DNA of 59,589 bases from positions 1-59,589 of the forward strand of contig JABMNN010000012.1 of assembly GCA_013204545.1 (NCBI GenBank), written 5' to 3'. Made by a program: the position numbers and the translations under genes. Source of the stretch: Chloroflexota bacterium (GTDB lineage Bacteria; Chloroflexota; Dehalococcoidia; Lucifugimonadales; Lucifugimonadaceae). How positions within the stretch are numbered: the first letter of the stretch is position 1; each line of letters opens with the position of its first letter. The notes under the pieces were generated by a model, which saw nothing but the letters and a program-made list of their open reading frames with translations, searched no databases and was not told the origin of the DNA. Positions 45,560 through 53,933 of this stretch are shown in pieces.

Positions 45560-46738
45560 CTAGGTAGCCCGTTGCTCGATCCACTCAAGATCAAACTCAA
45601 ACCCGAACCCAGGGGCATTTGAGGGCGTCAAGTAACCGTTTTTGATAATCGGAGTACCGGGCAAAACTACCAACTCTTCGAGCGGAACACCAGGAGGCGC
45701 AACACCTTCAGATCGTTCAGCCCACATGACAGACGGCATAGCATATGCGAGATGCTGGCCATACGGATAGTTCGTACTAGCGTGAGGAATCACGGTCAAT
45801 CCGTGGGCTTCAGCGAGATGGCAAATCTTGATCCCAGCCGTCATGCCACCAACCCATTGCAGATCTGGCTGAAAGATGTCGACCAAACCATGACTCGCAG
45901 CCAGAGCGAAAGGATGAATTGAGTACCAGTGTTCGCCCGTTGCGAGTGTCTGGAACGGAATTCTTTGTCTGAGATTAAAGTAGCTATCCATGTCTTCCGG
46001 CAACATGTAATCCTCCAGCCACTTGATGTGATACGGACGAAGCCGTTCAGCTAGACGAACCATGTAGTCGGTGTTCATTGACATCCAACAATCGACCGCT
46101 ATTTCGACGTCAGGCCCCACCTGTTCACGAGTCTTCGCAATAAGTTCTTCTGTGCGATTTAGCCCGGCTAGGCCGTCGTCAGGACCTTCACTCAAGAACA
46201 GTTTTACTGCCTTGAATCCAAGCTCCAAGAACCAGTCGATTGAATTTTCAGTTCCGTAAGAAAGATCGGTATTGCTGGCATAGCAGAAGATTTTGTCCTT
46301 CTGAGGTCCACCGATCAGTTCGTAAACGGGCGTGTTTAGGAGCTTCCCTTTTAGATCCCATAGGGCATTGTCGACGGCACTGATTGCGAAGCTAGAAATA
46401 CCGGCTGTGCCATATGGGGAAGTTGCCTTCTGCATAAGATCCCATATACGCTCGGTCGCCATGCAGTTCTCACCCTCGATCAACGGACCGAGATGATCGT
46501 TAATCAATGGCACAGTCACGCCGCTGTGTAGTGTCAATCCAAATCCCCACGTTCCATCTTCAGCGGTGACGACACAAGCGGTGCGCTTCCAGCTATTTCC
46601 CCAGTCGCTACGCTTCAACTCGGGATATCGTTGCATCGGACTCACAAAGCCATCGGTATCAAGCTTGGGAGCCCGAGGCTTCGTAGTGGCGTGCGGAGTT
46701 ACATCAACCTCAATGGCTTTAACTGACTTGATCTTCAT
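45560..46738 (-). CDS. Enolase-superfamily dehydratase, L-rhamnonate dehydratase-like
   Basis: A 392-residue enolase-superfamily enzyme. The N-terminal part has SPMQRYP, a motif also seen in rhamnonate dehydratases, and the barrel shows the DCWMSM metal segment, WLEDYML, TGEHWYS and the IPHAST histidine motif. These match L-rhamnonate dehydratases better than other families. The enzyme would remove water from an aldonate to give a 2-keto-3-deoxy acid. An AGGAA box lies nine bases before the ATG. It is followed, on the same strand, by the MFS gene and preceded by another superfamily member. Confidence 0.82.
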   Translation of the reverse strand: MKIKSVKAIEVDVTPHATTKPRAPKLDTDGFVSPMQRYPELKRSDWGNSWKRTACVVTAEDGTWGFGLTLHSGVTVPLINDHLGPLIEGENCMATERIWDLMQKATSPYGTAGISSFAISAVDNALWDLKGKLLNTPVYELIGGPQKDKIFCYASNTDLSYGTENSIDWFLELGFKAVKLFLSEGPDDGLAGLNRTEELIAKTREQVGPDVEIAVDCWMSMNTDYMVRLAERLRPYHIKWLEDYMLPEDMDSYFNLRQRIPFQTLATGEHWYSIHPFALAASHGLVDIFQPDLQWVGGMTAGIKICHLAEAHGLTVIPHASTNYPYGQHLAYAMPSVMWAERSEGVAPPGVPLEELVVLPGTPIIKNGYLTPSNAPGFGFEFDLEWIEQRAT

Positions 46739-46818
46739 GCGGAAATATTCCTGTACTACTGACGTGGGACTGCCAAATACACGCTGGACTTTACATGAAG
46801 ATCCGACCGGAAAAGCGG

Positions 46819-47973
46819 CTACTCGCCGCGGAACTGCAGGTCGGAATTGGCTCGCAGGAAGTCCATGTTCATTTCGATACCGAGTCCCGGAGCATCGGGT
46901 AGTTGCAATCGACCTTCACGAACATCGAGCGGAGTTTGAATAAAGTTATCATAGGCATTTAAGCGGTGGCGCGCTGTTTCGAGTTTGTAGAAATTCGGCA
47001 CGGTCATCATCACGTGGGCACCGGCCAGAACATTGATCGGTCCGCTGGCGTCGTGCGGAGATATTGGAACGTAGTACGCCTCCGCCATAGTCGAAATTTT
47101 CTTCAATTCCGAGATACCTCCAGTCCATGTAACATCAGGCATGAGGAAGTCGGCCAGATCTTGCTCAAGAACCGCCACAAATTCCCAACGGGTGTGGAGT
47201 CGCTCACCTACCGAAATCGGTAGGTCGATTTGATCCCGAACGTTCTTAAGCGCATGTGTGCTTTCGACTGGCACGGGTTCTTCCCACCAGTGAATTTTTG
47301 ACGGTGCAACACTTCGTGAAAGTCTCACGGCTGTCGGCACGTCGAATCGACCGTGCGCATCGATCAATAACTCCATCTCGGGTCCTGCACCTTCACGAAT
47401 CGCAGCAGTGATCTCATTACCCTCAGCTTCGCCTTTTGCTGTCATTCCGCCGCTAAGGTAACCGTTGCTCTCTTCAGGCATGCTCGGATATGGATCGAAC
47501 TTCACTGCCGTATGACCAGAATCTGCAATTTCTTTAGCCTGACGTTTTGCCTCATCTGGCCCTATGTTCGGATCCGGGTGCGTGTACAGCTCGATGTTTT
47601 CTCGAACTGGGCCGCCCAATAGGTTGTAGATAGGCTCGTTCATCGCTTTTCCGCGGATGTCCCACAAAGCGATGTCGATTCCGCTGATTGCATTGGTCGA
47701 CGCGCCTCGAGAGCCCATGTAGGTGAATCGCCTGAAAATTTTGTTCCAGATCTTTTCAATATGGAACGGGTTCTCGCCAACAATCAGTGGATTCAACTGC
47801 TGCAAAACAGCACATACCGCTCGGTTCGCTACCGGGTGAGTAGTGGTCACCTCGCCCCAACCGGTGATTCCTTCATCAGTCTGAACTTCCACGAATATGT
47901 ACTCTCCTTGACGACCAAAGTTGTACGCGGCGGTAGCGAGAAGCAGCCATGGGGTTACTTTTGTAATTATCAT
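46819..47973 (-). CDS. Enolase-superfamily dehydratase, galactonate dehydratase-like
   Basis: A 384-residue enolase-superfamily enzyme. Metal and catalytic positions: the KFD motif (TAVKFDPY), Asp in LIDAHGRFD, Glu in WWEEPVP, Glu in VGERLHTR, and His in SPHDASGP. The DxHGR and the SPHxxxGP motifs are like D-galactonate or D-arabinonate-type dehydratases. The product would be a 2-keto-3-deoxy aldonate. It lies 80 bases upstream of the rhamnonate-type gene, on the same strand, so both are probably co-transcribed. Substrate is not certain because one-residue changes alter it in this family. Confidence 0.83.
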   Translation of the reverse strand: MIITKVTPWLLLATAAYNFGRQGEYIFVEVQTDEGITGWGEVTTTHPVANRAVCAVLQQLNPLIVGENPFHIEKIWNKIFRRFTYMGSRGASTNAISGIDIALWDIRGKAMNEPIYNLLGGPVRENIELYTHPDPNIGPDEAKRQAKEIADSGHTAVKFDPYPSMPEESNGYLSGGMTAKGEAEGNEITAAIREGAGPEMELLIDAHGRFDVPTAVRLSRSVAPSKIHWWEEPVPVESTHALKNVRDQIDLPISVGERLHTRWEFVAVLEQDLADFLMPDVTWTGGISELKKISTMAEAYYVPISPHDASGPINVLAGAHVMMTVPNFYKLETARHRLNAYDNFIQTPLDVREGRLQLPDAPGLGIEMNMDFLRANSDLQFRGE

Positions 47974-48208
47974 GGAAGATTGTTTTCTCCGTGAGGTATT
48001 TTTAATTGCGAGACTTACTTACGAACGAATTGGCATCAAGCTTCACAGTGAATCGAGTTGTCCACAAGTGATAATCCGTGAAATCGGTGGTCGATTCATG
48101 AAAACACAACTTCCATTCAGTACTAAGTGGTTGCAGCAACTAATAACCTCGTCGATTCAGCGTACATGCCCATCCATTCCGTATCCATTGGCCCAGAAAA
48201 TCTAGTAC

Positions 48209-49471
48209 TTGCCTTCGAACTCAACTGAATCGCACAACATTGTGATCATTGGAGCAGGACCCGCTGGACTGGCGACAAGCTACTTTCTAAAACAAAGTAA
48301 CGTCGACCACATCATCCTTGAACGAGGAGGTGTCGGCAACACGTGGGATACGGAGCGGTGGGACGGTTTTTATTTGGTGAATCCCAATTGGGCAGTTCGA
48401 CTGCCCGGATTTCACTATGTGGGCAAGGAGCCCGAGGGCTATCTGTCCAAGATCGAAACGATTCAGTACCTGCAAGATTATGCAAAGCATTTTGATGCGC
48501 CCATTCGGACCGGGGTTCGGGTGAAGTCGATCGAAAAGACAGGTGACGGTTATCTGCTGAGTTTGGGTTCAGGCAGCGTTATCGATGCTCGCTGTATTGT
48601 CGTGGCAACTGGGGCGTTTGGAATTCCGAAGATTCCTGATTATTCGGCAACACTGGATAATTCGATCATCCAGTTGCATTCAGCCGCCTACAAAAATTCT
48701 CAATCTCTGAATGATGGAGCGGTGCTTGTCGTTGGATCTGGTCAATCGGGGGCACAGATCGCTGAAGAACTTCACGAAGCAGGCAAGATAGTATTCCTGT
48801 CGGTCGGAAGTGCGGGTCGTCGTCCACGTCGGTACAGAGGGCGAGACTCTTCATGGTGGAACTACAGAATGGGCGCCTTCGACAAGACAGTCGAAAATGT
48901 TGAGTCTGTCGACGACGCTCGTTACAGCGCTTCATCGCACACTAGCGGCGCCCGAGGTGGACATAACATCTACCTGCGACAAATGGCAAAAGAAGGTGTG
49001 ACTCTTGTTGGTCGCGTCACGGGAGGTGAAGGTAAGACTTTATCCTTAAACACTGATCTAGCGAAGATTTTGATGGCAGTCGACGAACATCCAAGTACGT
49101 GGAAACAGAGCGTCGACGCGTACATCGAGGAACACGGTATTCAAGTACAGTCCGACAATACAATCGATCCGCCAGACATCGAGGGCTGGCCCAAAGGCAA
49201 CGCGCCAAGTTCGCTGAATCTCGAACAAGCAGGGATTACAACAATCATCTGGTCGACCGGGTTTAAGTACAACTTCGACTGGATCAAGCTGCCAATCACG
49301 GACGAGCACGACTATCCAATTCAGCGCCGTGGTGTGACTAAATACCCAGGCTTATATTTCATGGGACTTCAGTGGATGTACGGCTCAAAATCAGCGCAAT
49401 TCATCGGTGTTGGCGAGGACGCCGAATATGTAGCTGGTCATGTCGCCGAGCATTTCGGACAAGTGATCTAA
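48209..49471 (+). CDS. FAD-dependent monooxygenase (flavin-containing monooxygenase / CzcO-type)
   Basis: A 420-residue flavoprotein. FAD is bound by IVIIGAGPAGLATSYF (about 11-26) and NAD(P)H by VLVVGSGQSGAQIAEEL around 175. The GNTWDTERWDGFYLVNP segment and the QLHSAAYKN motif between the two loops correspond to the FMO-type signature. The family oxidises small organic molecules (Baeyer-Villiger or N/S oxidation). No signal peptide or membrane segment is seen. The start is TTG at 48209 without a strong ribosome binding site. Such enzymes are numerous in SAR202-type genomes. It converges with the MMPL gene. Confidence 0.85.
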   Translation: MPSNSTESHNIVIIGAGPAGLATSYFLKQSNVDHIILERGGVGNTWDTERWDGFYLVNPNWAVRLPGFHYVGKEPEGYLSKIETIQYLQDYAKHFDAPIRTGVRVKSIEKTGDGYLLSLGSGSVIDARCIVVATGAFGIPKIPDYSATLDNSIIQLHSAAYKNSQSLNDGAVLVVGSGQSGAQIAEELHEAGKIVFLSVGSAGRRPRRYRGRDSSWWNYRMGAFDKTVENVESVDDARYSASSHTSGARGGHNIYLRQMAKEGVTLVGRVTGGEGKTLSLNTDLAKILMAVDEHPSTWKQSVDAYIEEHGIQVQSDNTIDPPDIEGWPKGNAPSSLNLEQAGITTIIWSTGFKYNFDWIKLPITDEHDYPIQRRGVTKYPGLYFMGLQWMYGSKSAQFIGVGEDAEYVAGHVAEHFGQVI

Positions 49472-49486
49472 CGGTCTAGTCGTCAC

Positions 49487-49555
49487 AAACCAAAATAAAC
49501 GAATCTGCCCGTACTTGGGTATCGGCAAGATTCGTTTGATTTATTGTTTTGGTTT
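49487..49555. terminator. Bidirectional terminator between the monooxygenase and MMPL genes
   Basis: An imperfect hairpin: AAACGAATCT pairs with AGATTCGTTT, and outer AAACCAAAAT pairs with an offset ATTTTGGTTT-like segment on the other side. The arms are A- and T-rich on the outer side, so it could work in both directions. The arrangement of convergent genes supports this. Confidence 0.7.
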
Positions 49556-49579
49556 CTGGTGGTACCCAGCAATTGCCAG

Positions 49580-52012
49580 CTATTCAGATGCCCCAGATAG
49601 GGCTGTCTCAACAACCGGTTTCGTCACAGATACGATGGGCGAACGACCCTCGATCGAGATGTTCGGAATCCATTCGAGCCACTTCGGCAAGTACCAGGCA
49701 TGTCGACCCAGAATGCGCATCACACTTGGAACGAGCAATGATCGAACGATCGTCGCGTCAAGCAGTACCGCAGCACCTAAGCCGAATCCCATCGACTGGA
49801 AGAATGCGATGTCGCCTAAGGCGAATCCACCGAATACTGCGACCATGATAAGCGCCGCGCCCGTGATGATGCTTGCAGTCTTGCGAAGACCAAACGCCAC
49901 AGATTCCGAAGCGAGTCCAGTTTCGTCGAAGCGTTCCTTGATTCTGCTTAGCATGAATACGTGGTAGTCCATTGATAACCCAAACAGGATGCTGAACATG
50001 AACAACGGCAACCAAAATTCAATCTGATCGACCTGTTTGAATCCGAATACTTCGATTAAGAAGCCTTTCTGGAATATCAATACAACAAGTCCGTATGCCG
50101 CTCCAACCGATAGCAAATTCATAAGAATCGACGCTATCGAAATCGTGATTGATCTAAAGGCAAGCAGCAGCAGCATGAAACTCAAACTCAGCACCGATGC
50201 AAACACAATAGGTAGGTATTCATCGGTAATTTTTATAGAGTCAACCACTTCTGCCGTGCTACCACCAACCAAAGCTTCATACGAGCTATCTGGCACACCA
50301 GCAAATGCTTCAGGAATGAGTTCTGTCCTAAGACGTCGAATGGTGTTCAAAGAAGCTTGATTTTGAGGGTCTCCTGGGATCTTCGAGGTGAAGCTAGCAA
50401 GATTGACACTCGGTTCGATACGGACTTCAGGAGTTTGCAATCCAGTATCTTCCGTAATCAATTGTTCAAGCTTCGTCAGCGCACTAGCGACTGCATCGGA
50501 GCCGACATCACCGTCGATGGCGACGAGTGCCGGGGCATCGGAACCAAAGCCGAATTTTTCATCAAGCTTCTGAAAACCCTGCTTTGCCGGAAGTTCATCA
50601 GGTAGTACGGAAATACCACTCGTACCCTTTTCGAGGTCGAAATAGAAATATCCAAGCGCTAGCAATACGGCAACTGCCATAATCATGCTGATGTATGGTC
50701 GACGCATCACGTTGATCGTAATCGTGTTCCACATACCAGATTGAGCTTCCGGATCGACGACTTTGTCACCGCCGAGTCCCAACGAGAATTTGTTATTGGT
50801 AAATCGGCGAATCAGCGTCAACAAAGTAAGAACTGCCATCACACCGCCCGAAACTATTATCACCTCGGTGCCGAATCCTACGGTGAGAGTGAGTACGGCA
50901 ACGCCGACGATGAACAGCCCAGCCGTCAGCGGCAGTGGTGCCTTTACGCTGTAAACCTTGTCACCCAGAATTCCGATGATTGCGGGTAACAACGTAACCC
51001 CGACAATTACCGCGACGAAGACCACAAGAATTGCACCGATTCCGAATGCCTGGAAAGTTCGTTCCGGGATTATCAGCATTCCAAGCATCGCCAAAACGAC
51101 GGTTAGACCGCTGAACACCACTGCTCTACCTGCTGTGCCACCAGCAGCTTCAATCGCAGCGTGCTTGTCGAGACCTCGCTCGCGTTCTTCCTTATACCGA
51201 GAAAGTATGAACAGTGAATAGTCAATACCGACTGCCAGTCCCATCATCGAAATAATGTTAGGCACAAACTCATTCAGATCCATTAACTGCCCAACCATTG
51301 CCGTTAGGCCAACTGCAGTGAAAATCGCTACGATCGCCAGAATTATCGGAATAAATGCAGCGACAACAGCACCGAAAACCAGAGCAAGAATAATGATGGC
51401 AACCGCAATTCCAATGGTTTCACCTGTTAAGAGATCGCTCTCTGCCAAGTCGCCCAATGCGTGTTCGATACTAGCGTTGCCAATCATGTAGAACTGGAAC
51501 TGACCATCTGTGAACTCTTCCGTCACGTGCAATAAGGTGGAGATATAACCGTCCGATTCCTGAAGGATGTTTATCGATGTCAGCAGCGTTGTACCATCTT
51601 CTGAAATCTGCCCCTCATAGTCACGCCACTGGCCGACCAGAACTTCGACGCCATCTTCAAGTTGAGCCGCTTCTAGTGCATCTCCGAATTCCGATACACG
51701 CTGATCGAAAACTGGGTCACCCGGCTTAATCCCATTAGCAAGAATTAACACGAATTCAGACGAGGTCGCAGGCCCTGTCTCTTCATCGGTATTTTGCCCA
51801 GTGCCGTCAAGTTCTCCGAATCGCTCATGAATAAGTGTCTGCGCACGTTCGTACTCGAGAACCTTAGTTGGGCCTTGATCACCGTCGAGTGCGCTTTCCA
51901 ACAGGCTACTGGTGAGCCCACCAGCGGCTACTAGTACCACGATCCAGCCAGCTACTATCCACCACGGACGTCGTCCGCAAAGGCTTGCGACTCCTTCTAC
52001 AGAAACTCTCAT
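49580..52012 (-). CDS. MMPL-family RND-type transporter
   Basis: An 810-residue exporter of the MMPL family. It has twelve membrane segments in two halves: a first segment (about 16-36), then a large outside loop, segments around 190-370, and a second set after residue 600. The two signature segments are GIDYSLFILSRYKEE and GLSMDYHVFMLSRIKERF, which contain the conserved Asp-Tyr pair that relays protons. It probably exports lipids, drugs or signalling compounds. An ATG at 52012 starts the protein without a signal peptide. The gene is divergently transcribed from the MFS gene at 52303. Confidence 0.92.
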   Translation of the reverse strand: MRVSVEGVASLCGRRPWWIVAGWIVVLVAAGGLTSSLLESALDGDQGPTKVLEYERAQTLIHERFGELDGTGQNTDEETGPATSSEFVLILANGIKPGDPVFDQRVSEFGDALEAAQLEDGVEVLVGQWRDYEGQISEDGTTLLTSINILQESDGYISTLLHVTEEFTDGQFQFYMIGNASIEHALGDLAESDLLTGETIGIAVAIIILALVFGAVVAAFIPIILAIVAIFTAVGLTAMVGQLMDLNEFVPNIISMMGLAVGIDYSLFILSRYKEERERGLDKHAAIEAAGGTAGRAVVFSGLTVVLAMLGMLIIPERTFQAFGIGAILVVFVAVIVGVTLLPAIIGILGDKVYSVKAPLPLTAGLFIVGVAVLTLTVGFGTEVIIVSGGVMAVLTLLTLIRRFTNNKFSLGLGGDKVVDPEAQSGMWNTITINVMRRPYISMIMAVAVLLALGYFYFDLEKGTSGISVLPDELPAKQGFQKLDEKFGFGSDAPALVAIDGDVGSDAVASALTKLEQLITEDTGLQTPEVRIEPSVNLASFTSKIPGDPQNQASLNTIRRLRTELIPEAFAGVPDSSYEALVGGSTAEVVDSIKITDEYLPIVFASVLSLSFMLLLLAFRSITISIASILMNLLSVGAAYGLVVLIFQKGFLIEVFGFKQVDQIEFWLPLFMFSILFGLSMDYHVFMLSRIKERFDETGLASESVAFGLRKTASIITGAALIMVAVFGGFALGDIAFFQSMGFGLGAAVLLDATIVRSLLVPSVMRILGRHAWYLPKWLEWIPNISIEGRSPIVSVTKPVVETALSGASE

Positions 52013-52187
52013 CGTTGCCCTCGCTGCGTAACTGATGAAGCAGTAAAACTTGAATAATTTAAAAATGCCGACTGCTCACTATGAACCGTTCACCACAGCT
52101 TGTCGAGTGTTATGACTAGTCTATGGTGTTTAATCGGGTATACCCCGCTAACAGATCAGTGGCTTTGCGTCGTTAATTCTAACTATG
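52013..52187. other. Intergenic region upstream of the MMPL gene
   Basis: About 175 bases that should carry the promoters of the MMPL gene and possibly of a small RNA. A ten-base palindrome (52136-52145) is the only element I could see; no ORF is supported. Confidence 0.5.
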
Positions 52188-52222
52188 GAAATACCCATCG
52201 AACCTCCTTCGATGGGTATTTC
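52188..52222. other. Perfect 14-bp hairpin in a divergent intergenic region
   Basis: Arms 52188-52201 and 52209-52222 are perfectly complementary with a seven-base loop; the core is ATACCCATCG/CGATGGGTAT. A short T-tract follows on the plus side. It lies between two divergent genes (MMPL starts at 52012, MFS at 52303), where no ordinary gene ends. It could end a small RNA or bind a regulator. A palindrome GGGTATACCC sits at 52136-52145. Confidence 0.65.
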
Positions 52223-52302
52223 TGGAACTCACCTCACTGCGGCATATTTCCAAAGGTTTAGGTAATCAACCCGTTGAATTTCCTGGTTAGCGAGTACACT
52301 TT

Positions 52303-53631
52303 TTGGTCGTGACATCAACGACAGACCCTCCCGCAATCTCTCTCCCTCGAGTAGCTCGAACTCCCTTCTATTACGGCTGGGTCATCCTTGCCGTGGCAGC
52401 TCTGGCGAACTTCACATCGGCACCAGGGCAAACCTACACATTTTCGGTGTTCCAGAACTCGTTCTTAAACGATCTGCATCTATCTTCAACCGCAGTGTCC
52501 ACTTTGTATCTGTTTGGGTCACTCACAGCCGCTGTAATCATCATTTTCATTGGACGCTACCTCGATCGTCTCGGACCTCGAGTGATGCTTGTAATCGTCA
52601 CAATATTTTTAGGGCTCGGAGCACTTTGGCTCTCACAAATTAACTTTGCGTGGCAGCTGTACGTAGGCTTCGCAATCATGCGAACGATGGGTCAGGGTGC
52701 GCTGAGTCTCATTCCAGCAACAGTCGTATCTGTCTGGTTCGTTCGCAAACGCCCCATGGCTCTCGCGATCATGGCTTTAGGCGGGGCGCTGGCAAGTGGA
52801 GTGTTCCCGATCTACGGCGCTACCTTGATTGACGCTTTCGGATGGCGCACTGCCTGGGTGGCTATCGCAATCACGGTCTGGGTTCTACTGATAATTCCTG
52901 CGATCATCTTCATGCGTACGACTCCAGAGTCAATTGGTCTACGCCCTGATGGTGATTCAACTGAGACTGATCACAATTTACTTAGCTCGATTGGTTCAGC
53001 AAAAAAGCGATTCATCGACTCGGAACGGTCGTGGACTCTTGGCGAAGCGATTCACTCCCGAGCACTCTGGGTATTGATTTTTGCAGGTACTGCACAATCA
53101 CTCGTAGGAACAGGAGTGATGTTCCATCAAGTATCGATCATCACCTCGAAGGGACTCACTGCTTCCACCGCCGCTGGTGTGTTCGGAATCATCGCCCCTA
53201 TGCTAATCGCTGGGCAGTTTCTAGGTAGCTATTTGGCTTCACGAATCGAACTTCGTTACCTGCTAGCAGCCGGTCAGGTAGTGATTATTATTGCCATGTT
53301 GATCCTTATGAACACCACGCAACTGTGGCAGGCGTATTTGTATGGCGCTGTGTTGGGCATAAACATGGGATTCCTGATGAACATCAATCAGGTTGTGTGG
53401 CCGTCATACTTCGGCAGAAAGCACCTCGGAAGTATCCGAGGCGTGACCAACTTCGGCATGATGTCGGCAGCAGCCCTCGGCCCATTGCCCTTAGCACTCG
53501 CTCTCGATATCACAGGAAACTCCACAGCCGGACTCATCGCCTACATGACGTTGCCACCACTTTGCGGAGTAGCGGCATTGTTCGCTGGCAATCCAAGAGC
53601 ACTACCAAAACAGGTATATTCGAGTCGTTAG
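52303..53631 (+). CDS. MFS transporter (oxalate/formate- or monocarboxylate-type)
   Basis: A 442-residue major-facilitator protein with about twelve membrane segments. It opens with FYYGWVILAVAALANFTSAP, a pattern common in monocarboxylate/oxalate-formate carriers, followed by FSVFQNSF. Motif A is GRYLDRLGPR after segment 2. The start is TTG at 52303 or GTG at 52309. It stands alone, divergent from the MMPL gene, with the TPP enzyme operon downstream after 302 bases. It may carry an organic acid related to that operon. Confidence 0.87.
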   Translation: MVVTSTTDPPAISLPRVARTPFYYGWVILAVAALANFTSAPGQTYTFSVFQNSFLNDLHLSSTAVSTLYLFGSLTAAVIIIFIGRYLDRLGPRVMLVIVTIFLGLGALWLSQINFAWQLYVGFAIMRTMGQGALSLIPATVVSVWFVRKRPMALAIMALGGALASGVFPIYGATLIDAFGWRTAWVAIAITVWVLLIIPAIIFMRTTPESIGLRPDGDSTETDHNLLSSIGSAKKRFIDSERSWTLGEAIHSRALWVLIFAGTAQSLVGTGVMFHQVSIITSKGLTASTAAGVFGIIAPMLIAGQFLGSYLASRIELRYLLAAGQVVIIIAMLILMNTTQLWQAYLYGAVLGINMGFLMNINQVVWPSYFGRKHLGSIRGVTNFGMMSAAALGPLPLALALDITGNSTAGLIAYMTLPPLCGVAALFAGNPRALPKQVYSSR

Positions 53632-53933
53632 TTCTCGACATTTACTGCAGGTGATCGAGGTATGTCTTGCAGAATAGTCACGTAGGTCGAATTACTCTGG
53701 TATGAATGGGGTTTACTGGTGTAGCGACACTTCTAAAAAGTATCTTCGATCAATTACTTATCACTGGCTTTGAAGTGGGATTCACAGTGTTCGTCGGCAT
53801 ACGTTAGAACGTATGAAGAATCTGACATCGCCGGTGCTTATATCTCAAGAATTTCGCTGTCCAACGGGTCCTCGCCTGATATAAAGTGCGGCGAAGTTTG
53901 AGATTTACATTCAACTGAAAGCTGATTGATAAA
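53632..53933. other. Intergenic region upstream of the TPP-enzyme operon
   Basis: About 300 bases without a supported gene. It contains the inverted repeat at 53798 and should hold the promoter of the catabolic operon at 53934. I found no reliable -35/-10 pair and no small ORF with a ribosome binding site. Confidence 0.5.
53798..53815. promoter_or_regulatory. Operator-like inverted repeat CATACGTT-AG-AACGTATG
   Basis: A perfect 8-bp inverted repeat with a 2-base centre, 119 bases before the ATG of the TPP enzyme. It is a plausible binding site for a regulator dimer. The position near a promoter of a catabolic operon supports this; no regulator gene is in the window. Confidence 0.55.
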
